From contig CM026428.1 in NCBI GenBank assembly GCA_014871385.1, forward strand, positions 5,136,820 to 5,200,819: a stretch of 64,000 nucleotides of DNA, written 5' to 3'. Both the position numbers and the translations under genes were made by a program. Positions within the stretch are counted from its first letter, which is position 1, and every line of letters starts with the position of its first letter. Below, piece by piece: positions 20,520-32,762 of this stretch. This stretch comes from Ceratodon purpureus. Lineage: Eukaryota > Streptophyta > Bryopsida > Pseudoditrichales > Ditrichaceae. Below the pieces are notes generated by a model. The model ran no database searches and was not told the DNA's origin. It worked only from the letters and a program-made list of their open reading frames with translations.

Positions 20520-23303
20520 TTACCAATAATCACCGCAAGAACACGTTCCATCCTTGAAGTGGTGAAACCGACTTGCATCTCTGGCCACAATCTCTCGACC
20601 AGTGACCTTGGAGATTAACTTGGTTGCTGTATGGCAATCCTTGCACACCCGAAGATTCTTGAAGATCCGAATTGGTTTTCCGGGAGGAATATGCATCAGT
20701 CCATATGCAATGGCTAACCTCTCACTGTGAGAGCACAGAGCTACTTCTTTTTCCTCCTCGCCAATACCACGCAATACAAGCTGAGTATCAGGAATATATC
20801 CTTCACCTTTTAGTTTTTCAGTCAATATTTTCAGCTCAGCGTATATCTCCTCAGTCTCTGCGTGCGATATATCTCCTACAACAAAAGAATGGATTTTGTC
20901 ATTAACTTCGATCCAGCTATGTCCTGGCTCCTTGCGTATGCCCCTTCCTTGTACCATACTTCGCAATCTGGGCATCTCTTCCCACTTCCCAGCTGCACGA
21001 TATATGTTTGACAGGGTGAGGTAACCGGACAAGTCCTCTGGCTCCCTCTTCAGCACCTCTTCGGCAGCTAATTCAGCCAATTCCACATCACTATGAATTC
21101 TACATGCACTAAGTAGAGTTTTCCATGTCACAGCGTTTGGTTCAATTGGCATATTATCAATGAAGAGCCTGGCCTCCTCCAAGTGCCCTGCCCGCCCAAG
21201 AAGATCCACCATGCAGTTAAAATGCATCACAGAAGGTGTAAAATCATATTCTTGAATCGAAGCCTTGAAATGGTGACGACCTTCTTCCACGAGACCAGCG
21301 TGGCTGCAGGCTGACAAAACTGCGACATGAGTGATTCCATCTGGTCTTACATCGTGTGCCATCATTTGTTCAAACATTTGCAGGGCTTCACGGCCAAGCC
21401 CATGGTCTGCAAGACCACCGATCATCACATTCCATGTGAATAAGTCTCGATCCGTCATTTGGTTGAATAGTCTCTGAGCTTCTTCAATGCTTCCACTCTT
21501 TGCATACATGTGAATGAGTGAAGTACCAACCCGAATATCTGATTCAAACCCTGCTTCCGAAGCGTGCCTGTGAACCTCAGTCACCCATTCCACACCTCCT
21601 ACCCTTACACGAGGATTCAAGATGTTCACAAAAGTTGTTGCCGTTGGCAAAACACCTCCTCTCTGCATCTGGAGCAAGAGAGACAATGCTTCGTACCCAA
21701 GCCCCTGTTCTGCCACTAAACCGATTATCACATTCCAAGTCATTACATCACGATCCACCATTCTGTCAAATAATTTCCGGGCCTCATCGTATTTACTAAT
21801 CTTGGCATACATGTGAAAAAATGCTGTACCCACACGCACATTTGACCCAAGCCCTGCTTTAAGGGCATGCCTGTGAGCTTCCTTCACCCATCCCAAAGCA
21901 CCTTCGCTTGAGTTTGGGTTTAGCAGGCTTGCAAATGTGATTGCATCTGGAGTGAAGCCCCCTTGCTTCATTTTGAGGAAGAGTGAGAACGCTTCGTGGC
22001 CATGACCTTGTTCTGCAAGTCCCCCAATCATGACATTCCAAGTGATAACATCACGAGTCACCATTCTGTCAAAGACTTTGCGAGCATCTTCAAGGCTTCC
22101 ACTCTTGGCATACATGTGAACTAAAGCACTACCCACACGCAAACCTGAGTCAAGCCCCGCATTCAGAGCGTGGTTGTGAACTTCCTTAACCCAGGGCAGG
22201 CCCTCTGCGCTTGCACGAGGGTTAAGGATGTTCACGTAAGTAACAGAATTAGCCTTAAACCCCTCATTCTGCATTCTGAGAAAGAGGCTGAACGCTTCAT
22301 TCCCAAGGCAGCAATCTGCAAGTCCACCGATCATAACGTTCCAAGTGATAACATCACGGTACATCATTTTGTCAAACACTCTCCGAGCATCCTCAATGCT
22401 TCCAACCTTTGCATACATGTGAATCAAAGAGTTGCCCACACGCAGTCCTGAAGCAAGCCCTGCTTTCAGGGCGTGGATATGAACCTCCTTGACCCATTTT
22501 AGGGCCCCTGCCTGTGCACGAGGGTTCAATATGCTCACGTATGTGACCTCATCCGGCATGAATCCTTCCTGTTGCATCTGGGAGAAAAGTCCATATGCTT
22601 CAGCACCACGACCTTGTTCTGCATATCCTCCAATTATCATATTCCAGGATATGGCATCTCGGTGAATCCCCATTTCAATCAATACTTGTTGTGCATCTTC
22701 AAGGTGCCCAGACTTGACATACATCTTGAGAAGGGCGTTCCCCACTCGGTCATCTGCTTCAAGACCACTACTTCTGATGTGGGCATGTATTTGTTTGCCC
22801 CACTTAAACGTTAGGGCTGGGCTGGTGCACGCCTTCAGAATATTCATGTAAGTAACTGCATCTGGCTGCACACCTTCTTCACACATTCGGTTGAAAACTT
22901 GCATGGCATCCTCTGGTCGATTCTGTTGAGCTAAGCCTCCGAGCATGGTAGTCCAAGTAATAACACTTTTCTTCACAAGTTTGTCAAATGCTTGGCGTGC
23001 ATCCTGCAAGCTCCCACATTTGATGTAAACTCTCAGGAGGTTGTTGACAACAAGTGTATCTTGCTCCATTCCACTCTTCATCATCCAGTCATGAACCTGT
23101 TTGGTCGACACCAAATCTCTCTCGTCATAGCACCTCTTCAGATTACTGATTGCCTCATTTCTCGTTCTGGCATTCTGGATGTGCATACTAGCAGCAGGTT
23201 GAGATTTTCCGATTCCATGAGAGCTGTTCTTGAGTACCCTGAATATCAGACATGAGGAGGTTTTCAGCCATAACATCATGTGTAAGAGACCGTCGCTCTT
23301 CAT
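20520..23303 (-). CDS. PLS-class pentatricopeptide-repeat protein with E and DYW domains (927 aa)
   Basis: An intronless 927-codon ORF, typical of plant PPR genes. A short N-terminal region, possibly an organelle presequence, is followed by about twenty P, L and S repeats (for example DALKLGK-like HGIGK start, ITWTTMLGGLAQQ, ISWNMIIGGYAEQ, ITWNVMIGGLADQ). E1/E2 motifs and a PG box (EPGHSWIEVND) come next, then a complete DYW deaminase. Its zinc and catalytic signature is HSE at 859-861 and CKDCH at 887-891, with CSCGDYW at the C terminus. Such proteins bind specific organellar transcripts and deaminate C to U in mitochondria or chloroplasts. Several L-S blocks are near copies (WVKEVHxHALxAGL), which points to internal amplification. 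Mosses have few DYW proteins, each with defined sites. I cannot assign it to one named orthologue. Confidence 0.93.
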   Translation of the reverse strand: MKSDGLLHMMLWLKTSSCLIFRVLKNSSHGIGKSQPAASMHIQNARTRNEAISNLKRCYDERDLVSTKQVHDWMMKSGMEQDTLVVNNLLRVYIKCGSLQDARQAFDKLVKKSVITWTTMLGGLAQQNRPEDAMQVFNRMCEEGVQPDAVTYMNILKACTSPALTFKWGKQIHAHIRSSGLEADDRVGNALLKMYVKSGHLEDAQQVLIEMGIHRDAISWNMIIGGYAEQGRGAEAYGLFSQMQQEGFMPDEVTYVSILNPRAQAGALKWVKEVHIHALKAGLASGLRVGNSLIHMYAKVGSIEDARRVFDKMMYRDVITWNVMIGGLADCCLGNEAFSLFLRMQNEGFKANSVTYVNILNPRASAEGLPWVKEVHNHALNAGLDSGLRVGSALVHMYAKSGSLEDARKVFDRMVTRDVITWNVMIGGLAEQGHGHEAFSLFLKMKQGGFTPDAITFASLLNPNSSEGALGWVKEAHRHALKAGLGSNVRVGTAFFHMYAKISKYDEARKLFDRMVDRDVMTWNVIIGLVAEQGLGYEALSLLLQMQRGGVLPTATTFVNILNPRVRVGGVEWVTEVHRHASEAGFESDIRVGTSLIHMYAKSGSIEEAQRLFNQMTDRDLFTWNVMIGGLADHGLGREALQMFEQMMAHDVRPDGITHVAVLSACSHAGLVEEGRHHFKASIQEYDFTPSVMHFNCMVDLLGRAGHLEEARLFIDNMPIEPNAVTWKTLLSACRIHSDVELAELAAEEVLKREPEDLSGYLTLSNIYRAAGKWEEMPRLRSMVQGRGIRKEPGHSWIEVNDKIHSFVVGDISHAETEEIYAELKILTEKLKGEGYIPDTQLVLRGIGEEEKEVALCSHSERLAIAYGLMHIPPGKPIRIFKNLRVCKDCHTATKLISKVTGREIVARDASRFHHFKDGTCSCGDYW

Positions 23304-26300
23304 GGTTTAATATTGAATCTCTATGACACAATGGGATTGCGTTTAGGACATCACTCACACTTAGTACCTGTTTGGGTTTGTCCAGTGTTGATAACCTCGG
23401 AAATGATTACCAACTACTCGGGTTGCCCTCATTGTTACAGAAATTGGCCCGGATATAAGAGTGTTCTGTTGCCTCCACAATCAACAGCCATGGTCAGAGC
23501 TGCAAGCTTTACTAAATTGTTGGCAACTTTGACATCATTCTATTATCAAATAACAGCTATTTCTGTTGATACCTTATCAGCCCCGCCGTACTTCCACGCA
23601 AATGGACATTCTGCCGAACACATCACCCAAAGAGGTTCAATCGTTTGTGCTTCAACTGAATCCAGTGCAACATGTTACTGTCAAACTAGTCGCCTTTGTT
23701 CACAATTGAAGGGTGAACTTGTTGTGTCACAAACAAATTCAGTTCTTTAGTTGCCTAGGCCGGATTAGTTAAACGGCGTCCCCGAGAGGAAAACATCCTC
23801 AAGTTTGTTGCCCAAGAGCCACAATAGAAAACATCCCATCACTCAAGGACATTAACTTTTTCAACTTAGGAAAAGCATGTCATTAATACTTAAATTCTGT
23901 TAGCTCCGAGTTTCTTAACCAACAACATATTAGAGTGACTCACACTGGTATACTGAACAGTAGTGTAAATTTCCGACTTGACATCTCTTATTGAAATTAG
24001 GGCTACCGATTGTCAACTGTGCCATCCAGAGACGGTGACGTTCCTCCTTTCACTGTGGACGTAGGTCAATAACAAGTTATGGATGTTTCGGCTTAGTATT
24101 CACTTCAAGACTGGTTCCAAGAGTTACGTACCTTGATCAGTGTTGGCATCAGTGAATAATGTTTTTAAAGCAGATGATGACCCTCTATTTCTTCCGGGGT
24201 TTCTTCCACCATAGTAAAAAATGATACGTACGCCTTGAAGCGATGAGAAGTGTGTCGTCAAAGACATATTCCTAATCCTAAAAAGCCCCTTCATGAACAG
24301 AGCTTCATAAGGCATGAAAATTTGCAGTCACGTGAGCAGACACTAAATCCCATGAAAACCTCCCTTATCATTCAATGACCCAATTACTATCCATGCCCTG
24401 TCATTTCGGGATCAAGAATGCACGACTATCTATCAGACAGTACATTTCAATAACCTCACTGTTTAACCATGAAAATTACACGAACCCTCAGCAAAGACCC
24501 GGGCAAAGACCAGAAGTCATGACCTCATTGCAAGCTACATGCAGCTCTCTCTCTCGAGGAAAATAAACTTAAAACCTGCACAATATGATTGACAGAGAGA
24601 GTCAGCTTGGAGACAAACTGGATACGATATGCTGATTTAATTCGCTGCAGAAATGATTCCAGTGCAGAAGAAAAAACGAGGTAGACAACACTGAGCGACT
24701 GTATCTGGTAATCTGCCGCCATCAGTCTCCACATGATCTTTCAGTTAAATCTCACGCTAAGTTAAGACTCAGCTCCCTGAGTCTGGAGTGTTGTGCTTCT
24801 TGTTGTGCATACATCCATGCCACAGTGGATGATGCAGGAATTGGGTAGTAATTCTGTGAGGATAATTGCCACTTTCATTAGCTGATTCATGCATGCTTAT
24901 AAACCGTCACTGAACCTGAAACCAACAAATCACCTGTCGCCAAACAGCCCAAAAATCTCCATAAATATATTGTCGTAACAAAGTTGTTAGGAATTTCATT
25001 TTATATAATTTTTAAAAATATGTCTTGTTTATTTATTTTGGCTCAAGGAATTTGAGGATTCCAATGAAGGATTCACAGCCATGAAATATTTTTTCACAGA
25101 AGATTATTATTTGCCACGAAAGTAGTGAAGCTGTTCTAAGAGTGGAACATTCATTTAAGGTTATGAAATTCAAGTCTTGTTCAAGTATTAGCTTCATTTA
25201 AAAAATAAAATTGTCTCATTCATATTGAAGCACATTACTCTATCATGTGCCTATCCTCAAATTTAGCAACTTCAAGTCACACCAAATTATCAAGAGTCCA
25301 AATTTTTTTTCCCAATTCTTTATAACATGGATTTACAACAATTAATAAGCCACATCATTGCAAATGTGCCTTGCCGCTAAGAATGGCACTAGATGGCATA
25401 AAAAGAGATACATGACAGAACTGTACACATGGCAAACAAGATACATGACGAAAAAAGACACAATAATTGTTTAAAGTGCTCAATCTACCAATTCCGAAGA
25501 GTAACATTATCAACAAATCAAGCACATGTGAGCGTCTGAAATGTACAGAACGTGTCGATGTCGTGCAGAGTGAAGCTTTCTCTCCGAGTTGGGTCGCGGG
25601 TCGCCTGTGTTGCAACAGGATTCGCAGCTGGGGTGGAGTGAAGGAGGAGGAAAGCCGGGGACTTGGGGAGGTTGGGAGGATAAATGGGAGTGTGAGAGTT
25701 CGTGACCACGGTTTCGGAGCCGGAGGTGTGGGCATGGCCGCAGGAGGACGCACCGACGCAGCAGGGGGCCCCGTGGGCAGGATGAAGATGGAGGGGCTAG
25801 AGTGGATCGGCAATCGGTGGAACGATGCAGTCCATGTCAGTCTGGTTTCAACCATCTTCTCTTCTGATCACCTCGCTTGCTCTGAATTTTCCATGGCCGT
25901 GTTGTAGCTTTTAATCAATGGTTAATTAGTCGATGTGGAGAATGGTGAAGTGAGATATGTTGATCTCTGGTACTTGTTGGTGTGATTTGAGCAAGGAGTG
26001 TGGAGTATTAGTTTCTAGGAGACGTCAGTTTTATTCAATTGTTAAGCACTTCATCTCTGAATTACATAGTAGTTAAGAAGATTGTTGTTGATCTGAACCA
26101 GAGCTTGGTTTTGGATTGTTCTAGTTGGGAGGAAGTGGAATTCGTTTTAAGTTCACAGCAATTCGTGCAGTGTTTTGGTGTTTCATAGCTGCTTGGTTTC
26201 TTGTGTTTGGATTGAATTAACCATGTTTTGACTATGGGCTGCTTATTGTGAGAGGTGAACTTGTGGTGAGTCAATGTTATGCTAGGGTGAGGGTTTCTGT

Positions 26301-26522
26301 CTTTCCTGCATCGTTTTGGTATAGTAGAGTGCTTTGTGGGGATTCTTTTTTCATGTGGGATCCAAATTTTGAGTTCGAACTGTGTGCTGCTGTGATGACC
26401 AGCTTAGGAGGAGGGTAAATCAATCGAGCATTTGATCAGTTTGTAGGCTGTCGCTGCTATTGAGTGTTACCCATCGTAATTATCTCCTTTTTGGTCATCA
26501 ATAAATACCTCGCAAATTGAGG
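23304..26522. other. Intergenic and 5' region between PPR and DUF220 genes
   Basis: This stretch includes the divergent upstream regions of both genes. AT-rich DNA (24,950-25,350) is followed by a GC-rich block (about 25,600-25,860) that is probably the DUF220-gene promoter and 5' UTR. An in-frame ATG at 25734 opens 34 codons (MAAGGRTDAAGG...) to a donor-like CAT|GTCAGT. I could not join it in phase to the first supported coding exon, so I leave it as a candidate leader exon. Confidence 0.45.
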
Positions 26523-28435
26523 ATGCTGAAGGGTTTGTCCGTTTATAACCAGGTTGCGCAGCAATCAGTATCGAAGTGGGCACAGGGTATTCAGTCCATG
26601 AAACTGAAGAATGGAGGCAACAGAATTGCACCCAAGCCTGAGGAAGGAAACGGCCAAGTAAAGTTTGTAGCTGGGCGGTCGTTGGATAAAGAGATGGAGG
26701 CATGGAGGCGAAACAACAGTTGGACAGATGAGACGCCTGTTATTCAGGTAGATTTCCTTCATTGAATATGGAGACACATATGCTTTGAACATTCTTTATA
26801 CAGCTCAATGTTTCTCTGCGAAATCGAATGATGCAAAGTGCTGAAGAAGTGAAGTCACTTGACTTATCCAAGGATTCACTGTTTTCAGATCATCCAAGAA
26901 CGGTAAATTTTGGGATGTATTTGGGAAGCTCTTGAAATTACTTTGATGAGAAATCTTTTAGAAATCCATAGGCACCAATTTTCACTTAATCGCTGCCACA
27001 CCTATCTTTTGACAATATCTGAGTCCAGCTGCATATTATGCTCAGTTCATTCGATATTTGTACTTTCAGGTCGACAAAGAACCATAGGTGCAATAATTTT
27101 CTACACTCGTTTACCATTTAAAGTGTATTACTGTTCGTCTGCAGGTGAAGGTGCCGAAGGGAGCTTTTTGTGAAGTTCACTCTCAATTCCATATAGGGAT
27201 TCCTCCTGACGCAGTGTGGAACATTTTGATAGATCCCGGGAATAAACGGGTCTTTAAGAACATTCAGGTAAATAACATGCTGCGTCCTCACTCCTTCGGA
27301 ACTTGTGGATTGCACAGAACTCAAGGAATAACCTTTAACCTGTTATGAAGTGTCATTTATCCTCATCGTCACCATTTTGAAGCATTGTCTACCTTTACGG
27401 ATGATATTTGACATGCCAGCTTCTTAATTACAGGAAGTGAGGTCTCGCAAAGTGCTCGAGGACGATGGAGAAAGGCAGTTGGTGGAGGTGGATCAAGCAG
27501 CAATCTGGAGATTTTTGTGGTTCTCTGGAACACTGAGCGTTTGTGTTCTAGTTGACCAGGACCGACGATCGCATTTGGTAAGCTTTCAGAAATCATCACT
27601 AGTGTCGAGTCGAGCAACCCACAGGGACCCACTCTGACCATGAAACGCTTGTCAAGTACATGGCATTCTTCTGAGCTTTTGGCTTTCAGAAGATCTTTGA
27701 AGGTAGAGGGAGGGTGGACGTACATATGTGGCTTTTTGCCTATTATTTTTCTTTTCAGCAGTGAAACCGTGATTACCGATAAGAATGTATTCTATCAGTT
27801 TGACTAAGCAGATTGATCACCTTGCAGATGAAATACAAGCTTGCAAGGCCGGGTTTCATGAAACAGTTCGAGGGATCCTGGAAAGTAGACCCTTTCTATG
27901 TTGATGCTCAGGGCAACCCCGCATCAGAAAATGCAGCAGACAGAGTGGCATCCATTGTCCATTTGGAGCAGGTGCCTTGTTTCACCCCATCTCTGCTTCT
28001 ATCACAGATTTTTATACCGGAGTAAATGCTGTAATTCTCTCGTCGAGCTAACTGTGATGATCAAGACCCTCTATGTTTGCTCAGGTGTAAGCTACAGTAA
28101 TCTTTCATTCCTCTCCCATAATGACATAAGAATGCATTTCTCATGTCATGTTTCCATGGCAGGTGGTTCAACCGGCAATGGTGCCTCCTCCTCCATTCAA
28201 GAGCTACGTGCGAGGCATCACCACTCGGACGACAGAAATGTTGCTGCAAGACCTGCAGGCAGAAGGAAAAAGACTGCGAGAGACCTCGGCCACTGGAGAA
28301 TCTCTTCAAGCTTCTGAAGCCAGTCAGAAGGAAGAGTTGCTGGACGAAAGCTCAGACCACTTCAAGAGGTCGACAGGTAGTCGACGCAAGTCGAGGAAGA
28401 GCAGGTGGAGGCTGAAAGAGGACCCATCTCCTTGA
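26523..28435 (+). CDS. DUF220 / START-like (SRPBCC) protein, about 335 aa
   Basis: Six exons join in phase: 26523-26747, 26804-26902, 27145-27267, 27434-27577, 27828-27971 and 28163-28435. The middle exons carry the family's conserved blocks: [20 protein letters not shown] with [40 protein letters not shown], and [19 protein letters not shown]. The last exon has [21 protein letters not shown] followed by a basic tail ([13 protein letters not shown]). These blocks match plant DUF220 proteins, which have a predicted SRPBCC/START-like hydrophobic-ligand fold. The ligand and physiological role are not known to me. Start: the first ATG of the open frame. An upstream leader exon is possible. Confidence 0.82.
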
Positions 28436-31400
28436 ACAGCAAACACCATCACTCCAAATCTGGAGGAAAACTTGGACACTCAGAAATGTACAGCTCTTTG
28501 CCCACAATTTGGTGACATTCCGGCTCAGCATCCTGAGCCATAATGGTATAGTTCATATATTGTAGTGTATATATTATTGTTTTGCATTAATCATTCTACG
28601 CCAATGCTCTGTATGTTGTACTTACTATATAGAAAAACTTGGCCTATTGCAGGTATGTCTGTACATGCTCTCGAAGTGTTTTTATTGTCTGCTTTCTTCA
28701 TAGTTTTCACATATCCTTCCAAATTATACGTTTTGACTACTCAAATATGTCAAGAAGTTCACTGCTTTGATGGACTTGTATCCTTGCAGCATCTTCCATG
28801 TGTCCATGTTCACGTAGGTTATAAACATGATCTAGTGTGCTCCTCCCTTGAGCATGCAACTTCTTCACACTGAATTCGTTGGCGCTTTATTGCATTAGCA
28901 TCTGCTATGCACTCACTTGTTGCGCCATATTTGTGTTTGGAATTCATTGTTGCCTCCGTGCAAATCGATCAAGCAACAATTTTCGAACAGTCGAAGGAAA
29001 TTTACAAATCATTCAATTCATAATTTGAGGTATCCAAATTATTAACAGTGTTAAGGTTATACTTGACAAAAGCATGCGCTAAGCATGGAATTGGTTTCGC
29101 TTGCCATTGATACATTGTGAAGGCTGGAGGAATACCTGGAGCTATGTTCGAGCTGGAGTTCAATGAGGTGTGTCTGGAAAGAGTAGCCGGAAGTGTACTG
29201 TTTAGACAAACATGGAATGGAAGGATATGAATACAGAGGCATACGATGTCTACTTGCTTCGACCATTGTATTGGGGCTACCAGTACTTTGTCAAATTACC
29301 GCTTTTTTTTTGTGATTCATATTGTGACTCATGCTATCTACGCTTTGTATTGATTTTTTTGTTGGATGCAGTGGGTTGTTCCCATTTATTTTACACGAGT
29401 GGATTTTGTTTATCCAATTTTAGAGGGGAATTTAAGAGCATGTTACAGATTTGGTTTTCCACAGACAGAGTTACGGACACTTTTGAAAATAATCCTGTGT
29501 TAGGAAAAGTGCATTGAATTAGATATTGGCATTGACTTTTATCTTGGCATTGGATTTTTCATGACAATACCTTATTAATTAATGAACTCCCTCATGTCAA
29601 ATTATTTTTCAACTGAGAAACTTGCATGGAGTGAACAAACATGACCAAATGTACGATATGTAGGTTTACTCGTCAATTTATATACTATTCTGAACTATTT
29701 TATTTTATTTTACAGATGAACTGCTCCACTTGTTCCAAAATAACGAACATTGGATCGTAAAGATTTCAGTGGACTTCTAGGCAAGGTTATATTTTCAAAG
29801 CATCAGAAGAAAGTCGTAACTGACGAAGGAGTGTTCACTCTTCAGCACATGGCACTCCCAACCTTGCTATTCACTGTAGCGTGGTGGGCAGCAAGCTGGT
29901 CCTAGCCAAGTTATGAAACAAAGGCAAAAATTTCACTGCCGAAGTGGGTGCTTGGCTTCAAGCCAAGCAACCTGGATACCACATACAACAGCACCTCTTG
30001 CATTAAGTGACGTGGATGAGTAGGGTAACTGCCAGAGAGATATTTCAATCCACATTGACCTTGTAAGTTCTCAAATGGTGATACACCATCCTGTCACACA
30101 GCCAAGTTTCCTTTGTTCCAGTTCTGCTAACTGTGAAGGCCCCCAGTAGGCAAGAACAAGGTAGGAATTCATAGGATTTTTGCAGTTTGGCGAATGACTA
30201 ATCAGTGGTTTTGCAATCTAATTGGAGACTTTGCCAGCAATAACCTCGGAAAAATACTGAGTATTCGACAACGCATTGAGAATATTAGCCACAAAAAGAG
30301 ATTCATTTCCATCGAATGAGAGTTCCGGTGTGTCCCATTTAATTTGAATTACGACCCTCAATTTCTATAGAAAACTTGTCACACTATCGTATCAAAATGC
30401 ACTCGAGGCCAAACGAGTCTCTCATGTTCAATTACGTTACAGAGAAAACATTCATCTGGTATGACCCAGCTATAAGTTGTCCACCGCATAAACCGAAACC
30501 TGTCAATAAAATATAGGGAACAAACCCGCCTAGTGTGTCACCGCGGACAGATTCGCCATTGCCTAGAAAAGCCAGCTTTCTATTCTGCACCACAGAACTC
30601 AGATTTTAGAATCCAGCAATCAAGTGCCTTATTTACGAATAGGAAATTAAAATTCCTTTCGACATGATTTTATAATTGCTTTCAGCCTCATCACCTATAT
30701 ACTAGTAATGCAGTTGCACCATTCATAACGTTCAGAATAGTGCAGGCTGCAGTGTACTCCAAGTTGGGGAGAAGCTTTGAAGTCATCAAGAGAAAATACC
30801 TGCAACAATAAGCCAAAATCAGTGCTGACGAATATGACGTAATTTAAGGCAATTCCTGTTTAGATCTCAGATATCACTAAATCCTTCGAGAAGAGCAACC
30901 AAGTGGCATAGCTTCGACTTGGTATCCAGAGCGTTCCTGGAAAATGGACACCTGAAATGAAAACTGGTCAACTGAAAAGTAAAGACCGTCATGCATATGA
31001 GATACTTAACATAAACACTTAGAACCATTTCTGTATACTACAAGCTGTGACGCTCCTGCTAAAGACGAAGCTTACCAGTAAGACCTCCCTGCAACAGCCA
31101 TTTGCCTGAAGTCGTGACCAAAAGTCTCACTGACCTTGGCCACGAGCGTGCGTACGTAGTGTTAGGAGCCACTTGTCCTGGAAAATGCACGAAGAAAATT
31201 GATACTTAAAAATCGATAGCGTTTCTGTCTAATGAGGTCCATTTCTAACTTGATGGAAAAATTAGATACAAATGAAAACAACACAAGGACTTCAATACCA
31301 GCTAGAGCATGATGATAACCACATGTGGAAAAACATTGGACGAAGTAAATATCGAGTAGATGTAAAGGGAAACAGGTGCGTGACACTGCAGGATACTGTA

Positions 31401-31880
31401 GCTTGGGGTAGTGAAACTCCTCACAAGAAAAGAAAAATTGATACAGTAAGAGAAGTTCAGAACACCTTGATGCGTACAGAGCTTCAAACGGTTTTTGTGT
31501 GGAAGCATAAAAAAGGTGATGTAAGTAACCGAAAGTTTATTCGGGCACAATAAACAGCAAATTTGCATTTTTGCGCTCTCATTGTCGAGCTCAGTTTACA
31601 ACCTAAGCTTTCAATTTGTAAAGAGGGAGATATCAATCAAAAAGTTCTGAGAAAGCAACAGTAATTGTCACATAAATTATACTTTGCCACAAATCAAAAG
31701 CAAACACTTCTGACACAAGCATAGTTACCAGTTATGAACCACGATAGGAGACAAACGCAAAATGGACGAGTACATCAGATAAGCATCAGATGAACGCAAT
31801 TACTCCCTCATGTCGAACTAAGAACCAAAAGCTTAGTGATCAAAAGATCTGTAAAATACAAGTGCAATTTATAAAAGAAC
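28436..31880. other. Gene-poor intergenic region
   Basis: It begins with the DUF220 gene 3' UTR. Two ORFs of about 100 codons (28565-28873 and 29212-29517) and one of 93 (31272-31553) show no domain and no splice continuity. I see no gene here that I can support. Non-coding transcripts cannot be excluded. Confidence 0.45.
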
Positions 31881-32567
31881 TCAATACAAGTCCTGTTTTA
31901 CAAGAAGATTTAGGTCTTCCTTTACATCTTGTACAAGTTCCTGGGAATTCTGATGAAACTTTTTCCATATGAGAGGTTCATCAGAAATCCCAGCCATGCC
32001 TAGGATGGAGGAGGACACAAAATTGAGAACTGAAAAAAAATTTACGGTACCTTGGACTGAATTGATGTCTTTCTTTTGAACTGCCAATGACTGTTGAATG
32101 TCACGAGCAGTTGACTTGAACGAAGCATGGTCACTCACTAATTCCTCTAATTTATGTTCAACTTTTTGTTGATTGCCTTTTAGGAATGTGGTGTCCAACT
32201 GGAGTTTCTCGACATCAGTAGCTACTCTATGAAGTAGTGAACTGATTTTATCAACATTCTTCTCAATCCTATCAACATTCTTCTCAAGCCTATCAACATT
32301 CTTCTCAAGCTTATCAACATTCATCTCAATCCGTAATGTGCTGGAAGAGCCTCGTAACCGACGCCTTGCTCCAACATTCTTCTCGATCCGTAATGTACTC
32401 GAAGTGTCTCGTAACCGCCGCCTTGCTCCACATCGAAACATCCGTCGCCGTCGCGTCTCTTCATGCTGGAAGTTTCCCTCTTCATGCTGGAAGTTTCCCT
32501 CTTCATGCTGGAAGTTTCCGTTGAAATCCCCAAACCACCCGCCATGAAACCCCCCCATAGACGCCAT
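31881..32567 (-). CDS. Coiled-coil protein with internal 7-residue repeats (228 aa from Met 32567)
   Basis: An uninterrupted frame; reading continues upstream to 32762. After a Gly/Phe-rich start come three identical heptads (GNFQHEE), then Arg-rich segments (ARRRLRDTSSTLRIEKN and a near copy), then tandem EKNVDRL-type heptads. A long amphipathic helix follows (KLQLDTTFLKGNQQKVEHKLEELVSD). The C terminus has a mildly hydrophobic patch (LNFVSSSILGMAG). The heptad pattern implies a dimeric coiled coil. No family is recognised. The alternative start at 32762 would add an N-terminal hydrophobic stretch (VVSLWCVFVWVLTLLTW), making it a possible membrane-anchored form. A real transcript is not proven. 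Confidence 0.55.
   Translation of the reverse strand: MASMGGFHGGWFGDFNGNFQHEEGNFQHEEGNFQHEETRRRRMFRCGARRRLRDTSSTLRIEKNVGARRRLRGSSSTLRIEMNVDKLEKNVDRLEKNVDRIEKNVDKISSLLHRVATDVEKLQLDTTFLKGNQQKVEHKLEELVSDHASFKSTARDIQQSLAVQKKDINSVQGTVNFFSVLNFVSSSILGMAGISDEPLIWKKFHQNSQELVQDVKEDLNLLVKQDLY
32229..32440. repeat. 21 bp and 57 bp coding repeats
   Basis: Four imperfect 21 bp copies of a TATCAACATTCTTCTCAA-type unit encode the EKNVDRL heptads. Next to them are two copies of a longer unit that contains CGTAATGT, CTCGTAACCG and CGCCTTGCTCCA. Confidence 0.8.
32456..32520. repeat. Three near-identical 21 bp units
   Basis: TTCATGCTGGAAGTTTCCCTC is repeated three times, giving GNFQHEE on the minus strand. Because the unit is a multiple of three, copy-number change keeps the frame. 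Confidence 0.9.
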
Positions 32568-32762
32568 CCCTGAATCCAACCAAGTCAAAAGGGTTAGTAC
32601 CCACACAAACACGCACCACAAGCTCACCACAGAATTGAAGCGAAATCCACAACGCAAAGCGCCTTCGACTCCCACTCCTTCACCACCAGGACACGAGGAT
32701 CTCCCACACACTACAAGCTGCATCAACTGCAACACACTAAACCAAACCTCCAAACCTCCCAC

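Noticed and set aside
25355..25855. 166-codon minus-strand Pro-rich ORF
   Set aside because: Antisense to the GC-rich leader region of the DUF220 gene; no domain.
32020..32060. A 21-base intron in the repeat-rich coiled-coil ORF (GTACCG...TTTCAG)
   Set aside because: Too short to be spliced in plants, and the frame is open without it.
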